Source: Casuarius casuarius (Eukaryota; Chordata; Aves; Casuariiformes; Casuariidae). Taken from it: 64,000 nucleotides of DNA. This document shows, one piece after another, positions 23,507 through 36,155 of this stretch. The DNA is taken from positions 1,109,233 through 1,173,232 of the forward strand of contig PTFA01000159.1 in the NCBI GenBank assembly GCA_003342895.1. Direction: 5' to 3'. The notes beneath the pieces are model-generated. The model was not told where the DNA came from, ran no database searches, and saw nothing but the letters and a program-made list of their open reading frames with translations. The first letter of the stretch is position 1; each line of letters opens with the position of its first letter. The position numbers and the translations under genes are program-made.

Positions 23507-26500
23507 AATGAAAATGAGTAAGAAACAGGGTTTCTGTGGTCTAAGAATAAAGCCACTGCATGTGTGGAGGCAGGTGAAATATTAATTAGATTACAGGTGT
23601 ACTTAATTATGGTGCACTGAAAAGGTGTTTAGTTTTTCATATGATCAAGGGGATAGTGTGAATATGGGCTGAGAAAAGGGTTTTTTTTTTTCTTGTACTA
23701 AGTAAAAAATGTAGAGAATTAGCAGACTAAAACATCACCAAAACTTTATGCATCATCTCTTGCTCATGTTTTCTGAAGGACAGAGTTTTTTCTAGTATTA
23801 TTTTTTTATCTTTCTTTTATTTATCTTTCTTTTGTGAAGCACTTTGCTAATTAAATACCTGCAGTAACTTTAAGGTTCTTTTGCTGTGAAAGCCTGGGGA
23901 AGCTTGGCACGAGGTGGCAAGACGGGCCCTGTCTGGGTTGCAGCGTTCCAAACTTTCCCCTGAAAAGCTAATGCATTAAGTAGAAAACTACATGGAGAAA
24001 ACTTCAGTAGCCTGACATTCAAATCTGTTTCTAGACAGAGTTGAAAACTATCTATCTCTATGAAGTCTCAATGAAGTCAAAAAGGCTCGGAAGAGCTATA
24101 GAAAATACACTCTTGAAAGATTTTATGATCCCATTCTTTTCTCCTACTGTTTTTGTCTTCCTGCTGCTAGGAGAAAGGTAAGGTAACTGCTATAATCATT
24201 TTAAAACATCATAGCTGTTGTCTGCAAAGCATTTTCTGTTAGGATGAACTGTTCTCATATTCAGTAGGCCCAGACAAGTCTTTAATAAAACCAACCATGC
24301 CTCCATTTTGCTGTTTATATCGTAAGGGTCAGGAAGGGTAGTGAGAAGCTCAGAAGTAACAAAATGGGAAATGGGAAGAGCTCTCAGTGTGGGAATGGAC
24401 CACAATTTAAAAGTGCAAAATGCAGACTTGACAATCTTTCCGTGCCACAGGGTCCTTGCTTGACTTGAGGTGTAGTGAAAACTGCCTGTGAGACGTGGAA
24501 GACTTGCCTAATGGAAGCTATCTAGTTGTTCATTTAATCTTTAGAAAGAAGAAAAGCTCTGCTTACGCATTTCTGTCACTTTTGATGTATGAGCAGAGTT
24601 CAACAATGCTGTATTTTTTGTCAAAGACATTTCAACTCCGACACTTTCATGTCTTCAATTTTCATAATTGATATGATAACAAAATTACTTAATTTAAGTT
24701 CGTGACAACATTTTGGGAAAGAAAAGGCTTCCTTCAACCATTCTCCTCCCCTCATTACTGTGTTTTAACTCATATCTCTAAAAGTAATATTAAATATTTA
24801 GGTTATAGGCTTGATTTTATCATCACCAGTACATCAGCAAAGGATCTTATTAAATATAGTGAATTAGCTAGAGATGTGTGTACTGTAGCAACTTTCAGAC
24901 TGGTTCAGAAGATGGATTTTGTGAAGTAGATCCGTATCAAGAGAAGAAGGCTGATGAAGACAAAAATAACCTAGGAGATAATTTTTTTAGAAAGTAATAA
25001 TATGCTGGGATTGAACCCAAGATCCCTAGGTCTCCAGCAGTGGTCCACATTATATGCTTAACCAGATTAGGTTCATGGACAAGACTAAGTAGCAGAGCAC
25101 TTTCCTGTAATCCATGAGTAGACAGTGGTGGCAAAGGAAATAAGAGGTAAGCATGAGAAGACATAAGAGAGGAGGAAGAAGTTACTGTGTTTGCCTATAA
25201 AGTGAGCAAGCTGAAATGGTCAAAAACAGTTTTACCTCATTGCTTTATACTGCTGGTTTGTAACTAGACCTTCAGTCCATTTTTAGCAAAATTTTTGTGA
25301 GTTTTTTTTATAGTTCAGCCTTAAATAAAGGGAAATAGTTGAAATAATCTCTGACTCTCCAAAACATAATCATTTAGGGATAGGTCTTTAAAAATATGAA
25401 GGTATCTAATTCTAACATGTTGTACTAGGTATCTTGGTACTTTTGTATGTCTATTCCAAAACAACAGTATTATAGACTTAAAGGACCCTTGAGACACAAA
25501 TCCTTCAAAAATTAATATCCTCCTGATGATGGAAAAGAAGGGAAATATGAAGAGCAGGGAATAGATTTGCTATATCTTCTTCCACAAAATAATGATGTAT
25601 TTGGATATGATGTCCAAATATTTATGTTCCTCTTAGAGAAAGATGGTGGATATTTAGATCTAAACATGGGAAATAAAAAAAAAAATGCCCACCTCTTTTT
25701 AAATCTAAAAATTTTTGAGGAACTTGCATACATACATTACATACTTATGAGTATTACTTACATGCATTAAAATGTCTAATAATCTGAAACAGAAATAGTG
25801 TACTTTTGGCATCAATAGCTATATAAAGTGGCTCTAGAGCACAGTGCAGCATGCTGAACGTGTTTAAGATTTATCAACAAACTCCCTTTAGTTATCAAGC
25901 TGGAGGACATTTATCCTATTCATTGTCACCTACCAGAACCCTTTCTGTGTTTTTGTGCAAATAGCTTGTCAGCATTTTGGCAAATAGCAGTGATTTTGAA
26001 TAACATTTTTCAGATTCTTCCAATTGAATTATACCTCCAGAGACAGTCAATCTTTTTTACCATTAATTTAACAAGGAAAAAAAAATCTTTAGTAGTGAAG
26101 ACTACAAAAGGGACATAAGCACTGCAATGCTAATAGATATAAACACACTATTAGAGACCTACCTGTGAACTAGAATTCAAAATCCTTGGTTTAGCACATG
26201 GGATTGCTATACAATACACAAGAAAATGTTAAGTGCCTTTGGGTACTGGGAGAATGTTAATACTAGAAGCTTCTATATCTGTGAAGTGGTGGATAAGCAG
26301 GGGGTCTACATTTTGGCCTTGAACATGAAAGGGCTAAGACGTAGCCCTGTGTGTGTTTTGGTAACTTACGGTTCTTGTTTGTTCGTGGTCTTAAGGTTCT
26401 CTTGGAATGCAAATCTGTGAATACATTTTATTTTAAAGTAGCACAAAAAAAGTGTTTATAATTTTAACAACATGTAGTTGTAGACTGCTAACCTGATCTG

Positions 26501-26927
26501 TTTTAGTAACTTAATATGTGAGCTATATTATCATATGGTTAGTATGTAAATACTAATTCTTAATCAGGGCTCTGACCTCTTTCTACTCATCTCCTGAGAG
26601 TCTGTAAAGAAGGCCTAAACAGATGAAGATTACCTCAATATGGGAAACCTTTACAACATAGCTAACTCCAAATCTGAGAGATTCATCTTCCAGGTCATTC
26701 TCTTGTCGTTCTTCCCTACACCCCAGACATACTGAGCAAGTGAAAGGTAGAGCACTGGTTCAATGACTTCCCAGGTCATGTAGGAATCCGTGGGGATGGC
26801 AGAGAAGAGTATGAGCAGCTAACATAAAACTGGATCTAGGCCTGCTCTAATTTACTCCAAGTGTGTATTTTTGGGGGGTGGGAGGGGGATGTGAAAATAA
26901 AGCTGGGCTGTAGTGTGGAACTGCACT

Positions 26928-27010
26928 CGATCGAGGAGAGCACAGTCACTGCCGCACAAGTCGATCCAGCAGAGCCAGCACAATTTCCAGCGACTCTCTC
27001 CCTCTCGCGT
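26928..27010. other. CpG-dense patch
   Basis: About seven CpGs in 83 bp (CTCGATCGAGG, GCCGCACAAGTCGATCC, AGCGACTC, CTCGCGTAC) just after a G-rich stretch (26872-26889). The + strand is open for about 40 codons across it, with a Ser/Arg/Gln-rich reading, but there is no recognisable product. Confidence 0.35.
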
Positions 27011-28416
27011 ACACAAATCTCTTGTTGCTACTGACTGAGACACATTCCGAAAAGATTAAAGGTTTTGATCAGCCTAGAATATGTGGGGCATAAAATTACT
27101 TCCCTTCCAGTACTCAGAACTTCAGTACTCATCTGCTGTTATGAAAGTCAATAAAAGTGTGAAAACTGAAGTGTGCTGGATGGGGTGCTATGCAATGCAT
27201 TTGGTTTGGCATATCATATCATAAAGAAAAGTCTGAGGCTCTGCCATAGCTACCAAATGTAGCTTTCTGCAAATGCAGAAAGGTAAGTTTCTAGAATTAA
27301 AGATCAGCTTATGTTTGCTGATACTTTAATGATACTCTCCTTAAGAAAACTCCTAGTAGTATAGAAGTTGTGGATGGGGATGACTATATGCCTTATAAAT
27401 CCATTGAGGGTTTGCATATGGGAGTTACATTATCAAATGATTTTTTTGTATGTGGTAACCCTACCTCTTATTATCAAACTGTTTGTACCATCATCTACTT
27501 TTCAGTTGTCCTTAAGTAAGAAAGGACACACAGCTGTGAGCTGATAGTCAACAAGTGACTATTTTTCCATTGGTTGTTATATATTGAATTAGAGACAGAG
27601 ATGACAAAGATGGGATTATTTTCATTATTCGACTTCTTTTGAATCTTCTGTTGAAGTTCTGTTATTGTGTCCTTTCTTCTGAGTGAAAGAACAAAACAGC
27701 TGATGCCTTATGTCCCAGTCTTACTGTTCAGATGCAGAAAATAATCCCACTTTGTTGAGAAGGATATCCACCTGTGAGTGTAATGTGGAATGGATTTGAC
27801 AGGTTTTCTGTTAGTGCTTTCTTAAAGCTGGAGCAAAATTTTCATGTAGCTACTGTCTGTCTCTCTCCAATTGTGTGAAACAGCTAGTCTAAGATCAGAA
27901 AGGCTGGGGTAAATGCTGACAGATACTGTTAGAAGTGTAGGTGAAGATATGTCAGGCAGTAAGTCCATAGTGGTGAACTGATGAAAGGTTATGAAAATCA
28001 AGGATATGTCACTAATTTCAAGAAGCAACTTTCTATTAAGCAGAAGTCCTCAGTAGGAAGACGTTTCTGAAGTGCAGTATTGCTGTCTCTGTGGTGAGTT
28101 TGTTTTGGCAGAGCTATTTCTGGAGGCAGATATGAAAAACCTGATATCTTTACAGTGGGAAAACATTTCATTTCCCATCTCTTGGGAATAACAAAACTAA
28201 TTGCTCCAAATTTATAACAGAGGAGACAGAAGAGGACTGTGTTATTCTTTATTGTGAAGGTATTGGATATAACTGTATAAAAGCCAACCCTCTCCCATGA
28301 AGTCAGCTATTATGTTAGCTACTACCTTGCAGAAGATGAAGAAAAGGGGAAATAAAAAGCTACTAACTTGCTGGTAAACTGAAAGTGCTGCTCTTATTGA
28401 ATTGCTCATAGAAAGC

Positions 28417-28455
<39 letters not shown>

Positions 28456-28474
28456 AAATTTTTTTTTTTTTTTT
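28417..28474. repeat. T13-A25-CAAA-T16 homopolymer palindrome
   Basis: Thirteen T (28417-28429), 25 A (28430-28454), CAAA, then 16 T (28459-28474). The A run can pair with either T run. It may be a real slippage product or two opposite poly-A insertions, but run lengths of this kind are also often wrong in assemblies. Confidence 0.85.
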
Positions 28475-28587
28475 AGTTCACATATAATGTTGGCAAGCTG
28501 ATATGGTAGAAATTTGTTTTGTGGTTAGAATGATAGTAATGAAAAGGGTCATCAATATAGCTGGTATGAGTATTGATTTATATTGTC

Positions 28588-28609
28588 TTTTTTTTTTTTT
28601 TTCTTGCAG
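28588..28609 (+). repeat. Poly-T tract ending in acceptor-like TTCTTGCAG
   Basis: Fifteen T followed by CTTGCAG. The shape is that of a strong splice acceptor, but no donor or coding-like frame follows within a normal exon length, so I annotate only the tract. Confidence 0.7.
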
Positions 28610-29163
28610 CATCGCTTTGCCATGACCTTTCTCTCTTGATATGATACAGTGCATTCTTTCCTTCCCACTGTTGAGAGAGAAAAATATACATCCTTTGATC
28701 TATGCTTTGAAATAGTCAATAGCTACTGAAAGAATGCTGTTAACTAAAGATTTTGGGCTGGGGCAGGTTATGTCATTAAAATATACTTGAAGCTGTGGGA
28801 TGTTTATACTAAATTGATGTATTCTTACCTAAGTGATGAAGCTGTAATTTGAATAGTATAAAACTCAGTCACTAATTTCATGTTTATATATATATTCCTT
28901 TTTGAGGCTTTGAATTGAATTAATCAATTTAAAACGAGACTGCTTTATTATACAAATGATGTTTACATAGCATCATTTATCTGCATAAAAGAAAGTCAAA
29001 GTCTATGGTGTCAGTATATTTGCATCCTGAACAACTCAAAATGCCCACAGGAGATACCTTAAGACTTTAAATATATTGAAATTTTGTCTCTGAGTTTTAT
29101 GGAATAGCCCTAACCCTACTTTTAATCAATGATCTCGCTGTGATCTTGTTGAACTCTTTGAGG

Positions 29164-29232
29164 GCAATATCTCAGCCTCACTGAAATCAATGGCAAAACT
29201 CCTTTTAGTTACAATGAGGATGGGAGTTCAAC
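29164..29232. repeat. Ancient interspersed repeat fragment
   Basis: TCAGCCTCACTGAAATCAAT, then GGCAAAACTCCTTTTAGTTA and CAATGAGGATGGGAGTTC match the old repeat CACTGAAGTCAATGGCAAAACTCCCATTGACTTCAATG-GGAG, with substitutions. No coding capacity remains. Confidence 0.5.
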
Positions 29233-30710
29233 TTTATTTTTTTAAAGATATGAAGACATAACATTTTATAAACCTTATAAAGATTAATTATCAATCTTCC
29301 ATTTATTTTTTCATTTATGAAAAATATAGCAATAAAATTGCCATTTAGCTGTCACAGTGTTTGTAAAAGCATGCACAAACTATACTAGTTGCAAATATAG
29401 AGTAGGTCACAAATATATAGTAGAGAATAAATTAGATGATAGCAGGGAGTTAAGTTCAACGAGTTTTATAAATTATTTCTTAAAGATACTAAGCAGTTAA
29501 TTATTGTTAATTATCATGTTCAAATTAAAATGCAGATGAAGATACAATAGCTATATTACTTAAAATACAGTTTAATATGGGCAATATTGAGAAGAAATTG
29601 TTTTAATAGCTGGGAATATGTTGTTGTTAAGGCAAAGTTGTTCAGAATTAGCTGACAAATGATTCTGGCTATTCATCATGCTTTTCCTGCAAGCAGATGT
29701 AGTAGTCAATCAAGCATAGCTCCAGTTTATGATGCAAGGAAAAGCATAGATGTGCTAAGTAGGTTCTTAACATCATTCCAGTTTTTGTAGCTGTAAACTA
29801 TGAAGATTAAATTATTACACTTCATCTGAATAACTTATATCTTTGTTCTTAAGGAAAGATGGTTTCTTAAAGAAAAAATATGTAAATTTTAAGATGTTGT
29901 CTGAGTAGTTCAATTTGAAGGTATATATGAACATAGTGAGTGAATTTTAGGTCTTGCAATCTAGAGCCAAGATAGGTGAAAGTCACGATGCTATAGTACA
30001 CATTTACACCCTATGCATTTGGATTTGCTCTAGTGCAGCAGCAGCAACTCTTTGACTAATGTAGATGGGCCTTGGCTATCAAATTTACTGTTGTTTCAAC
30101 ATGAAATCCTTGCAGTGGTGTTATGCCTGACAGGTCTGTACTGATAATGTTCTCAGGTTATTATCTTTGAAAGGCCAGAAAGCTATAGGCATAGTTTACA
30201 GACTTTTTATTTTACTCTTCTCTCACTTTGTGTACATGCATTGAAGATCTTTTTGTTGTCCTTCACTCAAATATCCAGTTGAAAAAAAACCTATTTAAAA
30301 ATACTATTTAGAAACTATTACCTGAAAATGTTCAGGAGCCAACTCTGGCAGTTTTGTGAATGTCTTTAAAATGACATACTCTTGGATTAAAGGAAGAAAA
30401 GGGATAGAAATTTTCCAGTGTGTCCCAAACCCCAAAACAAACACAATTCTTCAAGGCCTGTTGGCCTTCTGAACAATGAGCTACACTCCTAGAAACCAGT
30501 GATGTAGCACCTCCCCACAGAGCAATGGGGACACTCATCTATGAGTATGAGAAATAAGTTGGACCAAGGAGAAGAGCTCACTGAGTGTTTTTGAGTGTCT
30601 GAAAAAAAAAAAACAAACTTTTGTATCAGAATATTAGGCTAAAATATTTTTTCTATTACTGTGTTAAGAAGTAGAGCGCTACTCAATTATATTTTTGAAA
30701 TTTGAGGGAC

Positions 30711-30848
30711 ATGAACTCTGCTCATTCTATGTTATTATCAGTTCAGATTTTAGAGCACATTTTAAAAATTCATGAGCGTTTTGGCGAGTCGGTGACAAAG
30801 ACGTCCCCAGAATCCCCGTTGAAACGGATTAGGTATTTCCCAACTTAG
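30711..30848 (+). other. CpG-dense short open frame (45 codons), possible gene or exon relic
   Basis: Between 30774 and 30829 there are six CpGs in about 55 bp in an otherwise CpG-poor region. On the + strand an ATG at 30711 opens 45 codons to TAG at 30846-30848. Its C-terminal part is charged and Ser/Thr/Pro-containing (V-T-K-T-S-P-E-S-P-L-K-R). The minus strand is also open through the same core (F-N-G-D-S-G-D-V-F-V-T-D-S-P). A GTATTT donor-like site lies at 30833. No homologue is recognised; the CpG retention is the main reason for listing it. Confidence 0.25.
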
Positions 30849-31106
30849 TATATTGGGAAAGGCATACCTTCAAGGGACACTTACTCTTATTTTACAAGAT
30901 CAGCTCAGTGTACCAGTCCATGACCCTTTATTCCCCTCCTAAGATACTATGGATGCAAAGGGAAGAACATCTTGTAAATAAACCTGCAGAATCTTCATAT
31001 GTGCTCTCTCATCACAAACAAGAGCCTTTCTTTTTTTTCCCCCATATGATTGTGAACGGTCTTAATTCCTTCCCAGAACCAGTTTTGTTGTGAGTTTATC
31101 TAATGT

Positions 31107-31124
31107 AGCCTCCTCCAGGAGGCT
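31107..31124. repeat. Inverted repeat AGCCTCCT / AGGAGGCT
   Basis: Two 8-bp arms separated by CC form a GC-rich stem, unlike the AT-rich surroundings. It sits just inside the start of an open frame on the + strand (31090-31362) that I do not call as a gene. Confidence 0.7.
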
Positions 31125-32359
31125 GTATGCAGTGAATGAAAGACTCGCTAGCAACACTTCTGGGAAGGAGAAGGCAGACCTTCTTTCCACCAAGAAGTTC
31201 ATCCAGAAATTCCACTACAGTTTTATAGTGGAATATAGTATAGTTCGCAGCACTAGGGAAGTAATTTTGGCAAAAGCCACTAGTTTTCACATAGAGCTAG
31301 TGTCCTCGCATTGTTTGGGGGATCTCTTTGATAACAATACATGCTTTGTGAAGTTTGCCTAAGTCTTGGAACCTGAAAACTGTGTTTCTGTAAGATACAT
31401 TTTGGACTCAAATAAAAATATTTCATACCTTCAGATGTTCAAAATAGTTACAAAGCAGTTTCCCTTTCTTAAGAACTGTACAGTTTGGTAATCTAGGAAA
31501 GTAAGTACAAGATGTTACTGAAAATATTATAGAGAAATGAAATGTGTTCAAAGATTAATACTATATTCAGTAGCAGTGAGCTTACTGGAACAGTTCCTGT
31601 TCTTGATCATCTCCCTGGAGTACAAGTGTAGAAGACATCAGAATGAGATTAAAAAATGCTTGGGTTGCCAATTTTGGGTGCATTAAAGATGCTGTTTAAC
31701 ACTATGAACACCATAGTAACTTCAATGTTATGAATACTATGTCAAGTGGTTGCCATGAGGCTGTGCAAGGGTGTTGATGAAAGATATTGTGCATGTATTT
31801 TCTGTAGGAAGATTTCATTATACGTGCTTGACTTCATTCAGTTACTTCTGAATTATAGGCTCATAAGAAGTAGCCTATATCGGTCTTTAATACACAACTA
31901 CTACTGTAAGGTTTTTTAGATTCTGCCTCTTTTGTCTCAAGCATCTACTGCAAGGTGTAGGCACTGTATTGTCTAGACTGAGGTGTGTCCATATGCATGG
32001 ATGTAGTTGCAAAATAGTTGTTTGCTTGTATACATGATTGCAAACTGCTTATAGAGCTTTTTCTTCAGGTATTCTAGCATAAACCTCATTGCTCTGGGCA
32101 TTTTTACACTTCAGAGTATACTACGTTTTTCTTTTCCAATGGAAGAAAATCTTTCTCATCAGATTTTTGTGGACCATTCTCCAAAAATGCTTATAAAGAC
32201 TTATAACACAAAAATCTACAAGTTGCATGAAGTGGATGTTTTCATAATCACTTTAAAGACTGAGATCCTAGCTACACATTTATAAAGCTCTGTTTTCGTG
32301 GGACCAATTGGAGGGAAAGAAGAGGCTGAAACTAAGAGCAAAAGAACCAACGGGTATAT

Positions 32360-32387
32360 TTTATGAAACCTTACACTGTTTCATAAA
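32360..32387. repeat. Inverted repeat, 10-bp arms, 8-base loop
   Basis: TTTATGAAAC (32360-32369) and GTTTCATAAA (32378-32387) are exact reverse complements around CTTACACT. Function unknown; may be chance. Confidence 0.7.
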
Positions 32388-34795
32388 TTCTACCACCAGC
32401 TAGGATTCAATTCAATCCCAGTGGAATTTAGGGCCACCTCGGAGATATGCAAGAGTGCATGACTCTGAATGTCCCCCTACTGCAGCTAGGGATTAATGAG
32501 AAATAATGCTTCTTGGGGGAGGCCGTTTCTTTGAGGCAATGTCATGTGAAGTGGTGCCAGAGAGCCTATGTGCCAACTTGATGCAAGGTAAAGCTTGCTT
32601 TCATGCTGGGATAAGTCCCAGAAAGCTAGCTAAGCTGTTTTAGTAGTCCCTTTTTTGTCATCAGAGTACTATGAAAGGGTATAGCAAAGCTGGGAAAATG
32701 CTGTCTTGTGCTTATGACACACGGCAGCATTTCTCTCAGTCTTTTTCTCCCTAATGAAGTCACTTGAAACTCAAAAAGTACTTAGACGAGAAGATGGTTC
32801 CACAGATAATTCTGACTTTCCTTTCTGTCCTTATTAAGACTATATTCTAAATTTACTATAAAAGCACATCTGTGCCTTTCCAAGTCTAATTAGTTTCAAA
32901 ACCTTAGTTCTATTTGAACAGGTTATTTCTCAAGAATGAAAATTCTATTGCTGGTACTACGAAGACATTTGCTTCAGATACGTGTCTGTTAAGTCATAAT
33001 AACCTAGAAGCAAAGTCTTTGACACCAAGTGCATTAGGATGTATATTTCTATTACAGAGTCCATGCCTGAGTCCATACACTTTTAACCTAATATGAGAGG
33101 AAAAGGAAATGTTCTGCTTATGGTGCAGTTTTATGAGAAGAGGGCTATTTGGGGGTTTTGCTTACATTAACTAAGCCAGCAATGTGCATGTTCTGTCATC
33201 CTAAAGGTCATTTAAAATACCATTTAAAACCTTTTCCTAGATTTATACAAGTTGCATAAGAAAGCAAAAGCATTAGGAAAATAAGACCTCAACACAGTAT
33301 TTGAAAGTTTGTGATTCATTAGAGCTCATATACATTGTCTTTTTTAATTCCCTTGGAGATTTTGTTTTGATTTTTTTTTTTCAAAATAAAAAATGACATT
33401 TTGGAAAAAAGAGAGGGATATCAGTCTCTGTACAAGAAATCTATTTTAATTCTTTTTTTTTTTCCTCATGTCCCTATGTGGTTCATAGAAATGGAAAAAA
33501 AGTTATTGATCCAAGCAAGAGATCAATAGGCAGAGTCATTCACAATTAGACATTCTGTAGAAAAGAGCTTGCATCAAATTAACCTGGACCTCTTGATGTA
33601 GTTTGCCTGGTAACCTTGCTATCAAACATGTTTTAAGTGTAATAAATTATATTTATTTGGTAAAAAGGGTCTTGAGAATTGTTAAAGATATACTCTCTAG
33701 GTTACATTGTAATTCCCTTTATAATCACTTATAGCTTTTATGCTTTGAGATTATAGGGTTTTATTTCAAAAGGCCATGGTCCTACTGCTTTTATTAGTTT
33801 TATTTTTAAAGGTCATGTCATAGCTTTCAAAAATAAGCATATGTCTTAGTATTAATATTTTAAAGTTATATTTAAAACACAATGTGGGCAAAGCTGATAT
33901 TGTTACTTTCCTTATGATAATTCAAGGTTGGTGAGCTTTACTGATTAAACCCTTCATTTTAATTTTAAACATTTGCATTTAAAAGGTAACTTCTTTGACT
34001 GGTAATAAATGAGGCATTGGTTATATTTAATAACTCCTATGCATTGTGGTGTCATAGCAGACCCAAAAGATAGTACATGCTGTCTCATTTAGCATGATTG
34101 ATTTTATAAAACTGTGTTGCATGAAGATGAACTCTTTTGTGCTACCTTGCAAGGTTGCCATGGTGACAGAGCATTGCTTCATGGGAATTTCACTTTTCTG
34201 GTAATGTTAGATGCTGAACCCAAAACNGATTCTTTAGATTGTTCTTAAATCTCACTTTTAACGTGATACAGTTTTGCAGAAACTTATGATTCATCTTTTG
34301 TATTTTTATTTCCTCAGAAATCTCTCCTATGATGCTGTTGGGGCTAAAGTACTAAACATGTTAATTTATTAGATGCTGAATACATTAGACAATCTTAGGA
34401 TCTGTTGTTTTATGTTCCATGCCATTGCTCAATTTTATAAATATTTAGGATATGTTTTGCAATTCTGTAATTTCTCTGAATTATAAGAAGAAAGATTTCA
34501 GGTGTCTGTAGGCTATGGAAATGTTTTTAGGATGCGAAATCATTAAAGACTGAATATGCTCTAGAGGGATAAATACTGTTAAAATTTTTTTAATGATTTT
34601 GTTAGCTAGATTAATTTATATCTTAAATGTATGGAAAATAGTTATATAATTGGTTTTTAGGTTTACACATAAAACCAAAATTGTGTGGGTGGTTAGCGTG
34701 TATTGGTTTATCATATGTAATGTATGTTTATTATCCTGTATTAAAAAAAATTCGTATGGGAATGTCAGTCAATTCTGACATTTATAAGCCAATGA

Positions 34796-34815
34796 CTTTA
34801 CAAATCTTTACAAAT
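34796..34815 (+). repeat. 10-bp tandem duplication CTTTACAAAT x2
   Basis: Two exact adjacent copies at 34796-34805 and 34806-34815. Confidence 0.8.
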
Positions 34816-35752
34816 CAAAATGACTGACTTGGAAATCCTCATTCCCTACCTTAAGTACATACTTCTGAATGCTTGGCTGTGGATTGCTCGCTGTGCTGAA
34901 TCAGCCAGAGCTATAATATTCTGAAGATACAGCCAACTCCTTGACATATGGCAGAAAATATATACATGAATGTAAGTAACGCCATTTGGTACCCAGTTGG
35001 AGCTACCTAGCTATGCTAATGACATTCATGCAACACGGATATTTTTCTGGAGGAAGGATCTCTTGCTGTTTTCAAATGAAAACAGTTAAAATAAAATGCA
35101 TCCTAGTACTAAAATCCTTTCTGGAGGAAAGCACTGGAAATTATTCCTTGTGTTCTTTTGCCCTATTTATACTGCATGTTTCCCCAGAGCAATATTTGCA
35201 ATATTTGTTCAGAGCAGCTAGCGGAGAGGCTGGCAAACGTTTCACAAATGGCTGAGCCAAATGCAAGCGGGTGCTGAAAGATGTGAGAGCCTCTTCCCAA
35301 GGACCACTGCGTGGGGAAAGATGGCACGGTGCTCAGCGTGTTCATTAGCAGGCTTCCCTTTTGCTCCTGCCTACCAGCTGAAGTCGTCTTGGAACAAAGA
35401 CGGATTGAAATGGCCAGGAAAAGTGTGTCTTGGGAGGAAGGGAAGGAAATGAGGCAAGACTTTTTCTTCTTCCTTACTTGCAAAAACTTAGGCAAATTTC
35501 TGCAGTGCAGAAACATCCATTCCTTTCAAAGTTCATTTCCAGCTAAACCTGTCCTGCTGCCAGTGAAATCCTTTACTGTAGACAAAATTGCATCCTATTC
35601 CCATATTGCTAAAATTTGCACAGATAAGATTTACATGGACTGTTTGCGCTTGCTGTGTTTCTCCCTAAGATTAAGTTGGAGTTTTTCAGGTGTTCACACC
35701 AAGTTGCTTACATGGAGGGTTAAAAACTGTTCAGCAGCCAGCATACACAGTA

Positions 35753-35788
35753 TTTTTTTTTTTCTTTTCTTTTTTTCCCCTCTTCTAA
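35753..35788 (+). repeat. Pyrimidine tract
   Basis: A T-rich then C-rich run (T12, CTTTTC, T8, CCCC, TCTTC). It supplies the Phe-rich end of the longest open frame in the window (35311-35805), which I reject as a gene. Confidence 0.8.
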
Positions 35789-36102
35789 TCTGGCTGCTGG
35801 GTTGAGTTTGTAAATGAATGGTAAGAATTTTAAAAAATATTTCCTCACGTAGGTGTGGAAGTTCTTGTTTTGTTTTGTTACGTTTGTTAAGTGATACTAG
35901 ATGTCAGAGTATGCTGTTCTCCGAATACCAGGAGTTGTTTTTAATCACTTTCTAAGAGGCCAGTTTAACCTAAAATTTCAAAAGCAAGTATCTATTTTTA
36001 TGGAATATGCTAAACCAGTACTATCTTTGTTTTCATATCTTGTAAATAACTTAGGTTTCAACATTTTGCTGCAGAATATTACTATCTTTAAACCTGTAAT
36101 CT

Positions 36103-36155
36103 GGTTTCAGTAAATGTGTCCCTAAATGGACCAAAATGGTTCAGTAAATGTGTCC
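36103..36155 (+). repeat. Direct repeat GGTTTCAGTAAATGTGTCC / GGTTCAGTAAATGTGTCC
   Basis: Copies at 36103-36121 and 36138-36155, identical apart from one T, separated by 16 bases. Confidence 0.85.

Larger units (their letters stand above)
14625..28416. other. Non-coding, AT-rich, with scattered simple repeats
   Basis: Apart from the repeats, palindrome and CpG patch listed separately, I see no gene. Open frames are under 125 codons and lack recognisable domains. A GC-richer stretch near 23880-23955 has no motif I can name. Confidence 0.55.

Noticed and set aside
25440..25520. Possible decayed CR1 (ACTTAAAGGACCCTTGAGAC)
   Set aside because: Only a few words resemble CR1 and the tail repeat is absent.
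28588..28612. Strong splice-acceptor-like poly-T plus TTGCAG
   Set aside because: No donor or open coding-like segment within normal exon distance; simple poly-T tracts make such sites often.
30776..30833. Cadherin-like reading on the minus strand
   Set aside because: Only about six residues resemble the cadherin TGDIFVT motif, with a stop soon after and no flanking cadherin repeat; kept as a question in the findings, not as an annotation.
35311..35805. Longest + strand open frame, 164 codons
   Set aside because: Starts with GTG, has no recognisable domain or signal, ends in Phe/Leu-rich residues read from a pyrimidine tract, and overlaps an unrelated open frame on the minus strand.
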